Positions 33,600 through 43,589 of a DNA stretch of 64,000 nt are shown piece after piece. The DNA comes from Muscardinus avellanarius. Taxonomy: Eukaryota; Chordata; Mammalia; Rodentia; Gliridae. Every line of letters starts with the position of its first letter. Position 1 is the stretch's first letter. A program made the position numbers and the translations under genes. The DNA lies in the NCBI GenBank assembly GCA_963383645.1, contig OY726565.1, positions 40,947,944 through 41,011,943 on the forward strand, read 5' to 3'. The notes under the pieces are model-generated. The model was given only the letters and a program-made list of their open reading frames with translations, was not told where the DNA came from and made no database searches.

Positions 33600-34690
33600 A
33601 CATACGTGACTACTAGATTAGGTGTCTTATTAGGAAGCATTAGGAACTGATAGGTCCAGAACTTAAGCCCAGATCTTCTGACTTCAAACTCCATGAAGGG
33701 TCATTAAAAGTACAGTTCAGTCTACATCCAAATTAGTCACCATCTAGACTCATCTTGCTTAATGTCACCTTACTTTAGATCTGTCCCTTAATTCACAAAG
33801 AGAGGATATCTAAAGAGGAACTCTAAGTTGTCTTCCTTTCTGTAAAAGCCTGATTAGCATAATGAAACAATTGTCATTGAATAGTGCTAAAAAGAGATTT
33901 TTACTTTGGTTCTTTCTGTTTTAGAAGGTGTGTTTTATGTTTAGATTAGAGCGTGGCAGGTAGAAAATGGGAACAGCATAGCAAGGGCCAGGACAGTCAA
34001 GTGCACTTTCCTACAAGTCCTTCAGGAAAAAAAAATCCCTCTGGGCACTGAGTGCAAAGGCCCATTCAATAGTGATTCATGGCAGATCCACAGGGACTTA
34101 AGTTATGATTATGCACCCATAGAACACTCCAGTCTGCAGAGCCTGAAGGTAGGAGGGCACTCCACCAGGAGAGTGGGAGTTGATGTCCAAGTCATGGTTT
34201 TAGAGGAGACTTAACCTACTTTGCATGGATTATGCTTTCCTAGAGAAGAGATACTCATTAGTCAGATATAAGTCCTGTGAAATGCCTTCCACTTTCCATG
34301 TGAATATTTCAAATGTCATCTTTAGGAAAATGAAATAAATAAGGAAAAAGAAAGAGTGAAAGAAAGAAAGAAGGAAAGAAAGAGAGAAAAAATTATTTAC
34401 TTCTCTCTTTTAGGTTTAATCTTCTGCACAGAATATTGGTATGATATCTTTTAAATTATTCTCACTGACATTTTCCAGTAAGATGCAAATATTCATGCAA
34501 GACCATGGCTTGGCTCTTGAGACCCTTCAACTTTTATTTATATGCTTTCCTCTTCCCAGGACTAGGGGGTCTTCTCTCTACTGGAGGTCAGGGCACATGC
34601 TATGAAGGTAGATCAAAGCAAGGAGGTACATTTACCTTTAGCCACTAGTCCCTAGACATAAAAGGTGTAGGTATATGTTTCTATAGTTTT
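33600..34690. other. Mostly unique; possible MIR piece
   Basis: AGAACTTAAGCCCAGATCTT at about 33658-33700 resembles a MIR core end, with low certainty. A short GAAA-rich tract lies at 34335-34390. I see no gene. Confidence 0.35.
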
Positions 34691-34691
34691 G

Positions 34692-34915
34692 TTTTTTGGG
34701 AATCTGGGAATGGAACCCAGGGGCAGGAACCCAGGGGCATATGACCTCCAAGATATGCCCCCTTCCCTATTTAGTATTTTTTATTTTGAAACAGGGTCTC
34801 ACCAAGTAGCAGAGAGCCTCGCTAAGTAGCTGAGGCTGTCTGTGTACCATGATCCTCTGGTCTCAGCCTCCCGAATGCTGAGATTACAAGCGTGTACCAC
34901 CACACCCACCTCTAT
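34692..34915 (-). mobile_element. Composite B1-ID SINE
   Basis: The ID end carries a small local duplication (GGAACCCAGGGGCA appears twice at 34712-34739). The B1 end reads GATTACAAGCGTGTACCACC. Confidence 0.83.
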
Positions 34916-35850
34916 AGTTGTTTTATTGTTTTTATAGTTTTTTTATTGTCCATTGATTCATGCATAAAATATTTGCTAAAGAGCTACTACATAATAGACT
35001 CTGTTTAGTGTATTAGTGGGAGGAAAACTTATTAAGACAGCATTTCTATCTCAAAGAGTCCAGAGTGCTAGTGGGGATTAACAACTAGGTAAAGAAATCT
35101 AACAAAACATTATAAAATGCATGCTTAGAGAAACATACCTGGCCTGGCCTAGGAATATAGGGGAGAATGGACAATGGCCCCAAAGTAGAAGTGAATTCGG
35201 AAAAGCCTCAGTAAACTGATGGCACATGAGCTGTGTTTTGATGGAAGTGTTTTGCTTCTAGAAAAGGAATGGGGGAGAGAAAGAAAATTCCAGAGAAAGG
35301 GAATGTACAAGTCATGTACAAACAGGGAGATGTGAAGGAACAGTCCTTTCTAAGAAACACAAGATTTTCTGTGTGGCAGAGGCCTGAGTTTGTGTGAGGA
35401 AGAAGTGGAAGCTTGGAAGCTGAGATGTCAGCCAGTGTGCTATGTGGGAGAGGGGTTTACAGTTCTTTTTGGAGGCAATGAGAACTCAATTTCTGGATGG
35501 TGATTCTTGTAGAAGAAAAGAGGATAAAGTAGAGGGAAGAGAAAGTAGGAGTAGAAGGAATGTTCAGGAACCTACTGTGTGGTATAGAAGGGACAGGTGT
35601 GAGCAGTATTTTGAATGCAGATTTGATGAGACTTAAAGGCTTTCTGGATACACATAACACACAACAAGCAGCTACATTGCTGGGTCCTGGGTGTGGTCAC
35701 AGTAGGAAAAGATGCTGAATGATGTCTGCCCTATGACCAATGAGATAATAAATGTTAACTGAGCTAGTTGTTGCTACTGGGGCCTGGGGTGTGAGTTGGG
35801 GTGAGCAGGAAAGTGCAGACTGTGGTGGGTAAAGCTTCATCTCTTCCTCA
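34916..35850. other. Unique stretch holding the source of a copied segment
   Basis: I recognise no gene. The part at 35248-35392 is repeated inside a SINE at 36411-36557. The overlapping small frames at 35442-35660 on both strands are of chance length. Confidence 0.4.
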
Positions 35851-35874
35851 GGGTCATTTCTTCTGCCCTGCTAT

Positions 35875-36010
35875 CCAAGGACTGGTCTGTGACTTGTGGA
35901 CCAGCAGCATTAGCATCACTCGGCAGTATGTTATAAAGTGCTACAGGCCTCACCTCAGACTGCTGAATCAAATTCAGCTTTCTAAGATTCCCAGGTTCTG
36001 GGACAATTCT
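35875..36010. mobile_element. MER5/MER58-like hAT DNA transposon relic
   Basis: GACCAGCAGCATTAGCATCA, CTCACCTCAGACTGCTGAAT and CAAATTCAGC follow the core of small hAT-Charlie relics. No transposase is present. Confidence 0.45.
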
Positions 36011-36301
36011 TGGAACTTCCTCAATTGTCAGAGGGATTGTAGAGATAGTAATAAGAAAAAAAATTAGTGTAAATTATAAAAAAGTGCTGAAGATTCAAAT
36101 TGTTAATCACAGGACTTTGAACCTAGAGATTTATGTTTCTCTTTATTCTGAAGTTTGTGTTTAATGAAAATTATAGTTAGCTGCTAACCTTGACCCTCTG
36201 ATCTTTCCCCCTCTTCTGCAGCTATACTTTGTTTGCATGTGGTACTCAAAGGTATGTAAAATAACACAAAGTGAATAAAGGTATTTGGGGGCATTAAGAT
36301 A

Positions 36302-36652
36302 GATAAATCTAAGCTGGGTGTGGTGGCACAACCTTGTAATCCCATCATTCGGGAGGCTGACATGGAGGATGGCAGTTTGCGGATAGCCTCAACCACCTAG
36401 TGAGACCCTGAGTTTGCATCTGGAGAAGAAATGGGGGAGAGAAAGAAAATTCCAGAGAAAGGGCACATACAAGTCATGTACAAGAAGGGAGATGTAAAGG
36501 AACACAGTCCCTTCTAAGACACACAAGCTTTACTGTGTGGCAGGGGCCTGGATTTGGCAGGGACCTGTTTCAAAAATAAAAAGACTAAAATATAGGGCTG
36601 AGGGTGTAGCTCAGAGGTAGAATGCCTGGAATTCCATCCCCAGTACTGCAAA
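36302..36652 (+). mobile_element. Composite SINE carrying an internal insert
   Basis: The B1 part (36302-36410) stops at TGAGACCCTG, and the SINE resumes at about 36560 with GACCTGTTTCAAAAATAAAA and the ID part to AGTACTGCAAAA. Between them lies about 147 bp that matches 35248-35392. Confidence 0.85.
36411..36557 (+). repeat. Copy of 35248-35392 placed inside a SINE
   Basis: Shared blocks include AATGGGGGAGAGAAAGAAAA, TTCCAGAGAAAGGG, ACAAGTCATGTACAA and GGGAGATGT, in the same order and orientation as the source. The copies differ at roughly one base in ten by eye. GACC(C)TG is present on both sides of the insert. Confidence 0.85.
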
Positions 36653-36700
36653 ATACTACTACTACTACTACTACTACTAATAATAATAATAATAATAATA

Positions 36701-36731
<31 letters not shown>

Positions 36732-36732
36732 T
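36653..36732. repeat. (ACT)n-(AAT)n microsatellite
   Basis: Tail of the preceding SINE: about eight ACT units, then AAT units with one AGT interruption. Confidence 0.95.
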
Positions 36733-36735
36733 TCT

Positions 36736-36935
36736 AGCCACTGTGGTGGTATGTGTTTGTAATCTCAGTACTTGAGAGGCTGAGATCAGAAGATCACAGA
36801 TTCAAGGACAGCCTCAGAAACATAGCAAGACCCTCAGTAATTTAGTGAGAACTTGTCAAAAAAAATAGGGTTGAATTTGTAGTTCAGAATTAGAATGCCC
36901 TGTGTTTAATCCCCAATACTACAGAATAAGAAAAG
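36736..36935 (+). mobile_element. Composite B1-ID SINE, diverged
   Basis: CTAGCCACTGTGGTGGTATG starts it; the ID part reads TTGTAGTTCAGAATTAGAAT and TTTAATCCCCAATACTAC. Confidence 0.75.
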
Positions 36936-37059
36936 AAAGGAAAAAAAGAAAAAATAGGTAAGTTTGATAACAAACTTATTGTGGCCTTTGTAAATTTTTT
37001 ATAAACTCATTATTCCTGGGATGCAAAGAGCTGGTAAAATGGCTTTTATAAATATTGGG

Positions 37060-37170
37060 ATAAAGTCCCTATTTGCCAGGTCAGAGAAGAGGTTCATGCA
37101 GTGAGACAAGGTCACATGGTTCTAGGAGGCAGCTCCAGGATTGCAGGTTGAGGCTCTGTCATTGTGACAT
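37060..37170 (+). mobile_element. MIR-like relic
   Basis: CAGAGAAGAGGTTCATGCAG, GACAAGGTCACATGGTTCTA and GGATTGCAGGTTGAGGCTCT follow the MIR core order. Confidence 0.5.
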
Positions 37171-37274
37171 CTTCTATATGGTTAGAAGCTGGTTCTTGCC
37201 CCAGATGTAAAATTTGGTGCCCATAGCTATTGCTTTTCACCCCTCATCCACCTTGTTAGTGTGGACTTATTTAT

Positions 37275-37650
37275 CTATTTATTTTTGGTACGGGGTATTG
37301 AACTCAGGGGAATTCTGCCTTCACCCACTTCTGCTTTAAATTTTGAAACAGAGTCTCACTAGGTTGCTGAGGTTCTTGAAAAGTTACTAAGGTTGGCCTC
37401 AAACCTGCAATCCTCCTGTCTCAGTCTCACAAGTGCTAAGATGTATTAGTTGTATCAAGTGTTTAGTGGAAGGTAGATCACATCTAATTGCCCTAATGAC
37501 TAGAATGGCTTTGTGTTAGAGAAGAGAAGTGGCAAAGACAAACGTGCTAACTTCAGAAGCACTGAAGTTATGCTGATAAAGACATTCTACTTTTAACTAT
37601 TATAGTTTCTAGGAGCCACATGGTAGGCATGCACTACCATGTCCAGCAGT
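37275..37650 (-). mobile_element. Composite SINE carrying an internal insert
   Basis: Minus-strand SINE from TTTTTGGTACGGGGTATTGA to CACAAGTGCTAAG at 37440, resuming as TAGGCATGCACTACCATG after about 37622. About 178 bp between the halves match 37873-38052. Confidence 0.82.
37441..37618 (+). repeat. Copy of 37873-38052 placed inside a SINE
   Basis: Shared blocks include ATGTATTAGTTG, CAAGTGTTTAGT, AGTGGCAAAGACAAACGTGC and TTTCTAGGAGCC. Order and orientation are the same as in the source, which begins about 255 bp downstream. Confidence 0.85.
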
Positions 37651-38202
37651 ATGGATTTATTGTAATGAATGCTTGATGTAGATCAAGAAATCAATGGGCA
37701 AATAAATCATATTCAATTGAAATAATAAAGATGATTTAGGCCAATAACAGAAAAGAGAGAAGCTTTGAAAATGTTGCCTTTTCACAAGCTTAAAACAGCA
37801 TTCATTTGACTCTAGAAATGAGCTGCATTTAAGCTTCTATACATACCATCAGCCCAATACTTTCAGGCCCTATGATGTATTAGTTGCATCAAGTGTTTAG
37901 TTGAAGGTAGCTCACATCTAAATTGCCCCAATGACTAGAGTGGCTCTATGTTAGAACAGAGAAGTGGCAAAGACAAACGTGCTAATTTCAGAAGCACTAA
38001 AGTAATACTGATATGGTCATTCTGCTTTTAACTATTCTAGTTTCTAGGAGCCTCAGCTGTGAAGGGAATTTATTTTTCAGGAGCAGGTCAAAGACTTTGA
38101 AACCTTCAGAAACAACACAGTCCATGACTAATCTGAAAGGATGGCTATTCTGCATCACAGATATTTCTTTCTTTCTTTCTTTTTTTTTTTTTTTTTTACT
38201 TC

Positions 38203-38232
38203 CAGGCTATACCCAGCCCTATGTATTTATTT
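38203..38232 (-). mobile_element. ID-SINE-like fragment in the tail of the ORF1-only element
   Basis: In element sense, ATAGGGCTGGGTATAGCCTG followed by GAAGTA resembles the start of the ID half. It sits between two A-rich tracts and inside the TSDs, so it travelled with the element. Confidence 0.55.
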
Positions 38233-38397
38233 ATTTTTTTATTTTTATTTTTTTTAAATGGTGCACTGTATTCATACATCATAGTGGGATACATACTTTT
38301 GTAGACATACATGCACACATTGCCCAGTCAGCCCCCACCTGATCCCCACCCCATTCTCTCCCTATCCCTCCCTCCCATGCTTGGCTTAGTGATTGAC

Positions 38398-39297
38398 ATC
38401 TAGTATTATAGCAATTTAACAAAAATTAAAAATGATAATCTCACATAACAGTTTCATTTGTCTGATACCAAGCTTTTGATGACTTAAAGATAACATTTCA
38501 ATATTTCTTTTTGCTTTCTTTCTTACCAGAGAATCTATTTTTCTGTTCTTTAGGTGAAACTATCATATATTTATATATTTATTTTTCAGAAAAAAATCTA
38601 TCCTAATATGGAATATGGACTCTAGGTACCCACAACGATCTTGAAAAAGAACAAAGCTAGAAGATATATATTTTCTGATTTCAAAGCATATAAAGCTACA
38701 ATAATTGAAACAGTATAGTACTATTCTAAAGGCAGATATATAAACCATTGGAGTTAAATAAAAGCCTAGAGCTAAATTCTTCCCTATATTGTCAAGTTAT
38801 TTTTGACAAGGTTTCCACGAACATTTGGTGGTGGAAATAATAATCTTTTAACTAAATATTGTTGAAAAATAATAATTACATGGAAAAGAATAAAATTGGA
38901 CCCTTACCTAATCCCATATACAAATATTAACTCAAAATAGATAAAAGACCTAAATATAAATCTTAAGACTATAAACTTTTAGGAGAAAATCTGAGTCATA
39001 AAACCTCATAACATTGAAATTGGCAGTGATTTCTTGGATATGATTTCAATGGCACAGGCAACAGAAGAGTATACAAACTCCCTAAAAAATAAAAAAATAT
39101 TGTATATCCAAAGACAATGTAAACAGAGTTAACAGTTACTAATAGAATCGGACAAAATATTTCCAAATGCTATATCTGAAGGTATATTAATATTCCAACT
39201 AGAAATCCTAAAAATTAACAACAATAAAGGCAAACAATACCCTTTAGAGATAGGTAAAAGACTAACATAAATAATGAATCTCCACAGATAACCAATC
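38398..39297 (-). mobile_element. Module X in the complete ORF1-only element
   Basis: On the plus strand this is old L1 ORF2 C-terminal sequence (ATCTTGAAAAAGAACAAAGC, AGAATAAAATTGGACCCTTA, GATTTCTTGGATATGATTTC), with many stops. It begins right after the ORF1 stop and ends where the L1-A 3'UTR phrase TCA(A/C)CACTAAGCCAAGC begins. It is shared with 44265-45168 (inverted) and 1-496. Confidence 0.85.
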
Positions 39298-40214
39298 TTA
39301 GTTGTCTGTTGGATGGAAAATCTTGTTTCTCTAGTTCTGGTGTGTGTTACCTATTTCTTCTTTGTAGTTAATCTCTTTGAGTATTTTCTCTAGTGCTGGT
39401 TTTGAAGACATAAATTCCTTCAGTTTCTGTTTGTCATTGAAGCTTCTTATTTCTCCATCTAATTTGATAGAAAGTTTTGCTGGGTAGGGAATTTTTGGCT
39501 GGAAGTTGTTTTCTTTCAGAGTTTGGAATATGTTACTCCAAGCCCTTCTGGCTCTCATGACTTGGTTTGGGAAGTCTGGAGTGATTCTAATTGGTTTGCC
39601 TCTGAATGTCACTTGGCCCTTTGCTTTTGTTGCCTTTAAGATTCTCTGCTTGGCTTCCACATTGGTCATTTTGACAATTATGTGGCATGGGGATCCTCTT
39701 CTCCGATCCTTCTAAAGGGAGTTCTATAAGTTTCCTGGACCTTTGTATCAACCTCTTGCTCTATGTCTGGAAAATTTTCTGCTATTACTTCCTTGAAGAG
39801 ATTGTTGATCCCTTTGGTTTCACTTTCTTTTCCCTCCTCTATTCCAATTATTCTTAGGTTAGCTCTCTTAAAATGGGCCCATATTTCTTCAATATCAGAT
39901 TCCTGCTGTCGGATATTTTTTTCTAGATTAGAAACTATGCGTTCATTTTTGGTTTGCTCATCTTCTAAGAGCGAGATTCTGTTCTCCATGTGGTCTAATC
40001 GGTTGTTCATGCTTTGAATTGAGGCCTTTACTTCATTAATTGCATCCTTTATCTCTTTTTGGCTCTCTCTGAGTTCTTTTCGAAGCACCTCTATTATTTC
40101 TACTGTTATTTTCCTGATTTGATCTTCTAGAAATCTCTGATTTTCTGTTTTATCGGGTTCTGATGTTGTGGGGTTGTGAGCATTCATTGCTTCAGTATTA
40201 TTCCTCTTTCCCAT
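39298..40214 (-). pseudogene. ORF1 of the ORF1-only L1-A derivative
   Basis: The ATG at 40212-40214 (MGKRNN) matches the start in L1-A copy 1. About 80 residues of coiled coil (RLDHMENRISLLEDE), the RRM-like centre (NLRIIGIEEGKESETKG) and the C-terminal domain (PIRITPDFPNQVM, ENNFQPKIPYPAKL) are present. One base is missing near 39707, which shifts the frame between PFRR and the C-terminal domain. A Gln codon has become TAG at 39331-39333, 11 codons before the normal end (TAA at 39298-39300). The rest is well preserved, at about family length (305 codons). Confidence 0.9.
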
Positions 40215-41015
40215 GATTTCGGAAGTTTGTGCCTTCTCTGGGTTCTTCCCTTGGGTCACTATGACTTCACTTAAGGTGCTCTGGATCTCGAGTCAGTAGT
40301 ATCTCAGACCCCACTACTCCTTTACTGGGTTGTATCACAGAGTCTCCGACCCAAAGAGTCGATAGAGGCTGCTTTAGACTGTGGTGGGTGCCAGGTTGCA
40401 CGTTCTCCTATGGTGTGATATCACTGCCACCGCCCCTCTCCCACTGGGTCAAGTCCCAGTAAGTACAGTACTGGGATTTCTCCGCTGTGGCCCGCAATTT
40501 GACTCACTGTTCTTGAGTACGCAGATGTAGCTGTACTGAATTCGGTGAATTCGGTGTTGCTGCCGCCGGTGGCAATATGGCGCCGCTGCTACGCCCTTGG
40601 CTGTGGGGCTGGCGTTTTTTTTCTTGGTTTTGATTTCCACTCTGAATCCCTGCAGCGTGTGCTGAGCTCAGCCACTGGGAGCTTTAGATGCCCTCTGCGC
40701 CGAGAAATCCTTCCTGGCTGTTCCGCAGCGGCTCCCCTCGGCTTGCTGTAGGCGTCCCGTGAATTCGCTGGTGCCACCAGCAGTATGGTGCTGCTGCCGC
40801 GTCCTCAGGCATGAGGCCACATCCTTGGGCATGAGGATCTCCTCTGTGGCTCTGTTCTCAGTCCGCTTTCTCTCTGGAGCCTGGTGATTTTTTTTGTTTC
40901 TCTGGTGATGTTGTTTTCTGGCTTTGAAAGGCGCTGAATTTGTGGTAATGGAGATTTGTTGTTAGCGGGGCTCTTAAGCCCCGCTTTTCTCGGTCGCCAT
41001 CTTCCCGGAAGTCAC
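40215..41015 (-). promoter_or_regulatory. 5'UTR of the ORF1-only L1-A derivative
   Basis: This 0.8-kb leader is homologous to 5324-6110 and 6690-6860 of L1-A copy 1 but lacks the GC-rich VNTR. The 5' terminus keeps CCGGGAAGATGGCGAC, so an internal promoter was retained when the element inserted. Confidence 0.78.
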
Positions 41016-41096
41016 CATCACAGATATTTCTTTGAGGTGTTTTTTACTTGTCTTGAGAGGCACTAACATGAATGTTCATTCTGACTGCCAATATTT

Positions 41097-41215
41097 ACTC
41101 AAGTGAGTTACTTTACCTCATTTTTTACACCTGTAAAATGGGAAGCATCTTAAAGTGGACTCAGTGGCCCATGAAACCATCCCATGTTCCTAGGTACACA
41201 ATAAATAACCATGCT
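41097..41215 (-). mobile_element. MIR relic
   Basis: AGTGAGTTACTTTACCTCAT, ACACCTGTAAAATGGGAAGC and GGTACACAATAAATAACC follow the antisense MIR order. Confidence 0.6.
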
Positions 41216-42120
41216 CACTGGCCCACAAAGTCTCTTCTTTAGCTACTTGATTTGTGTAATTTAGATCATGTGGTAGCAATTGTCAAACAGGAGTTCCTGA
41301 CTTCCTCCCAAGCTGTGCCAAAATTGTAAAGATGTGGGGCAGAGAACAGTGAGCATGGTTATTTTTCTATCACATTCTCATTTTACCTACTTATTTGTCC
41401 TGTGCAAAAGGATTGACAGCCAGTTACTCCAAATATAATTAACTGGTGGCTTGAGTTACAGATAGAATACCTTTACTGGCATGGACAGATAAATCCTTCA
41501 CCACTTGTTATTCAGCTGCAGTTCTGGCAAATATTTTTATTATTTTCCTCACTCAGTAGTCAGAGAATATCAGATACAATTGCATTTACTAGACAGGTTC
41601 AGCCATGCACATGTCACTTCATTGCTACATCAACTCAAAGACTATGCTGTAACTGCACAAGAACCCACAGAATTCTCTTATCCCACAGGGTATAATGCTA
41701 GACAATATGATTTAGTAAGTCAAGTTGCTAATATCTAGTAATAAGAAGTATGTAGTCTTAGGAAGATTTTTTTATGGCTTGTAAAATATATGCATCCAGT
41801 GTGTGAGTGTTTGTATGTGTATTGTATGTTTGTATGTTTGTATACTATGAGAATTCAAGGGCATAATACATCCAGGTAAATAGCAGGCCTCAGCTGGAAT
41901 GATCAATAGCTTGCAGTATATATGCATGCAGAGGTTGGTGTATGGGGGGTATATCTTAAGAATCCAAGAACATACTACTTCTGTTCTCTCTCTCTCCCAC
42001 TAATAGAGTTTTATGAGTTATGGTTTTCTTAACAGCTCATCTGGGACCCTCCTGCCCAGTTAAGCAGAAATGCCTATATCTTATCATGCTTTTCATAAGA
42101 AGCAGTGGCGAGTATGGTAA
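41216..42120. other. Unique sequence
   Basis: I recognise no gene or repeat. A TGTATGTT-rich patch lies at 41803-41845. Confidence 0.4.
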
Positions 42121-42124
42121 ACTA

Positions 42125-42640
42125 TCTCCCATATTACTTCCTTTTAGAAAATAATTATTTATATTTTTGGGGAGATACATAATATTTGTACACATTTATA
42201 AAGTACAATGTGATGTTCATGCATATATTGTATAGTGACTAATGCAAGGTAATTATCATAGTTATCACCTTAATCTGTTATCATTCTGTAATGGTGAGTA
42301 TATTAAAAATCATCCCTTCTAAAAATTTTGAGATATATAAGTCATATATTGACATTGGTGTGACATAGAACTCCAGAACACAGTCCTTCTATAGAATTGT
42401 AAAATTTTAAACCTTCACAGACAAGATGATAACAAAAATGTGGCATATATACAAAATGGAATATTTTAGCCATAAAATGGATGAAATCCTATCATTTGAT
42501 AATACATGAATGGACTTGGAGAACATTATGTTAAATGAAATAAATCAGACACAGAAAGGCAAATGCCACATGACACCACTTCTAAGTAAAAACTAAAAAA
42601 ATTAATCTCACAGAAGTTGTGAGTAGTGGTTACCAAAAAA
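42125..42640 (+). mobile_element. Ancient L1 3'-end relic
   Basis: 42420-42640 carries AATGTGGCATATATACAAAA, CATAAAATGGATGAAATCCT, GGAGAACATTATGTTAAATG and GACACAGAAAGGCAAATGCC, the classic sense-strand end of an old mammalian L1. 42140-42415 looks like old L1 3'UTR in the opposite sense, which would fit a 5' inversion, but that part is uncertain. Confidence 0.6.
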
Positions 42641-43589
42641 CTGGGGAGAATCATGGGAAGGAGAAAAGAGGAGATAGTTAACCTGTATTGCTTTTAGCCT
42701 TCCCTTTCTCTCACTCTTGATACCCAAGGAATCAAACTTCCCAAATAAAGTACCATTAAATGAAATATACTGTTTTTTTGGAGAAAACACCTATCCAAAT
42801 AGGGGCTTGGATTGATAATCTAGTAAAAAGAACCAAAAGGTACAGTGTTTGATGTCTCAAATATCAAGATATTAGTTTAACATAATTAATAGGTATCATT
42901 CTGCATGTTCAATCAAGGTCATTCTCACTTGTTTTTGTAATGTGTTCTTTTTTTGAGTGAGAAACTTATCAAAAAGAACATGGAAGCAGATCATAGATTA
43001 GGGTTTACAATTCTTTCAAAAGCAGAATATCCATTTACATTGAGCTGGACAGAGGCTGGGAAAAATCATATTTTATGAGGGAGGAAGTGACAGTGGGTGG
43101 CAGTAGCCTTCATGAGAGATTTGTATGTATTTTAGCCTGGAGGGCTTGAGGGAGGGCTTTATGCCATGATCTAAAGTCTTTATTACCTTGGTTCATGTTT
43201 CATAAAAGCACATACACACTGCTGTTTACTCCACTATAAGCATCCTCTGTAGTAGATGTCTAAGCCAAAAGATAGAATGCAGGAAGAGGAATACAAGAAG
43301 GTGGCTGCAGGGAGATCTTCTGGTGCCCCTGGAATCATTCCATATATTCTACCACCTCCTCTGCTTCACTGAAGATGAGAAGTTGGACTGACCACTTCAG
43401 AGGCAGGACATTGGATGCTGAGGGAAGAGAGATTTTAAAAAGAGTTTTTGGTGATCAGTAGCACCAGATACAGGAGATTGTAGTATAACTACGTATGTGT
43501 AAACAATCACTAAGAAGTTTATACAATCATTGGCACCATTTAGGACAGGTTGGGTTCATTGAGGCTTCAAAATCATAACAAAAATATCA
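42641..43589. other. Unique sequence
   Basis: I recognise no gene or repeat before the second ORF1-only element. Confidence 0.4.

Larger units (their letters stand above)
38171..41015 (-). mobile_element. ORF1-only L1-A derivative (HAL1-like) with 18-bp TSD, complete copy
   Basis: Perfect CATCACAGATATTTCTTT lies at 38153-38170 and 41016-41033, so this is one complete retrotransposed unit of about 2.85 kb. In element sense it holds the L1-A 5'UTR from the terminal GGGAAGATGGCGAC, ORF1, module X (antisense ancient L1 ORF2, about 0.9 kb), the distal 3'UTR (38250-38397), an A-rich tail, a short ID-SINE-like piece and a second A-run. ORF2 is absent and no RT or endonuclease remnant of L1-A is present. 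Such a unit would need ORF2p from another L1. Confidence 0.88.
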
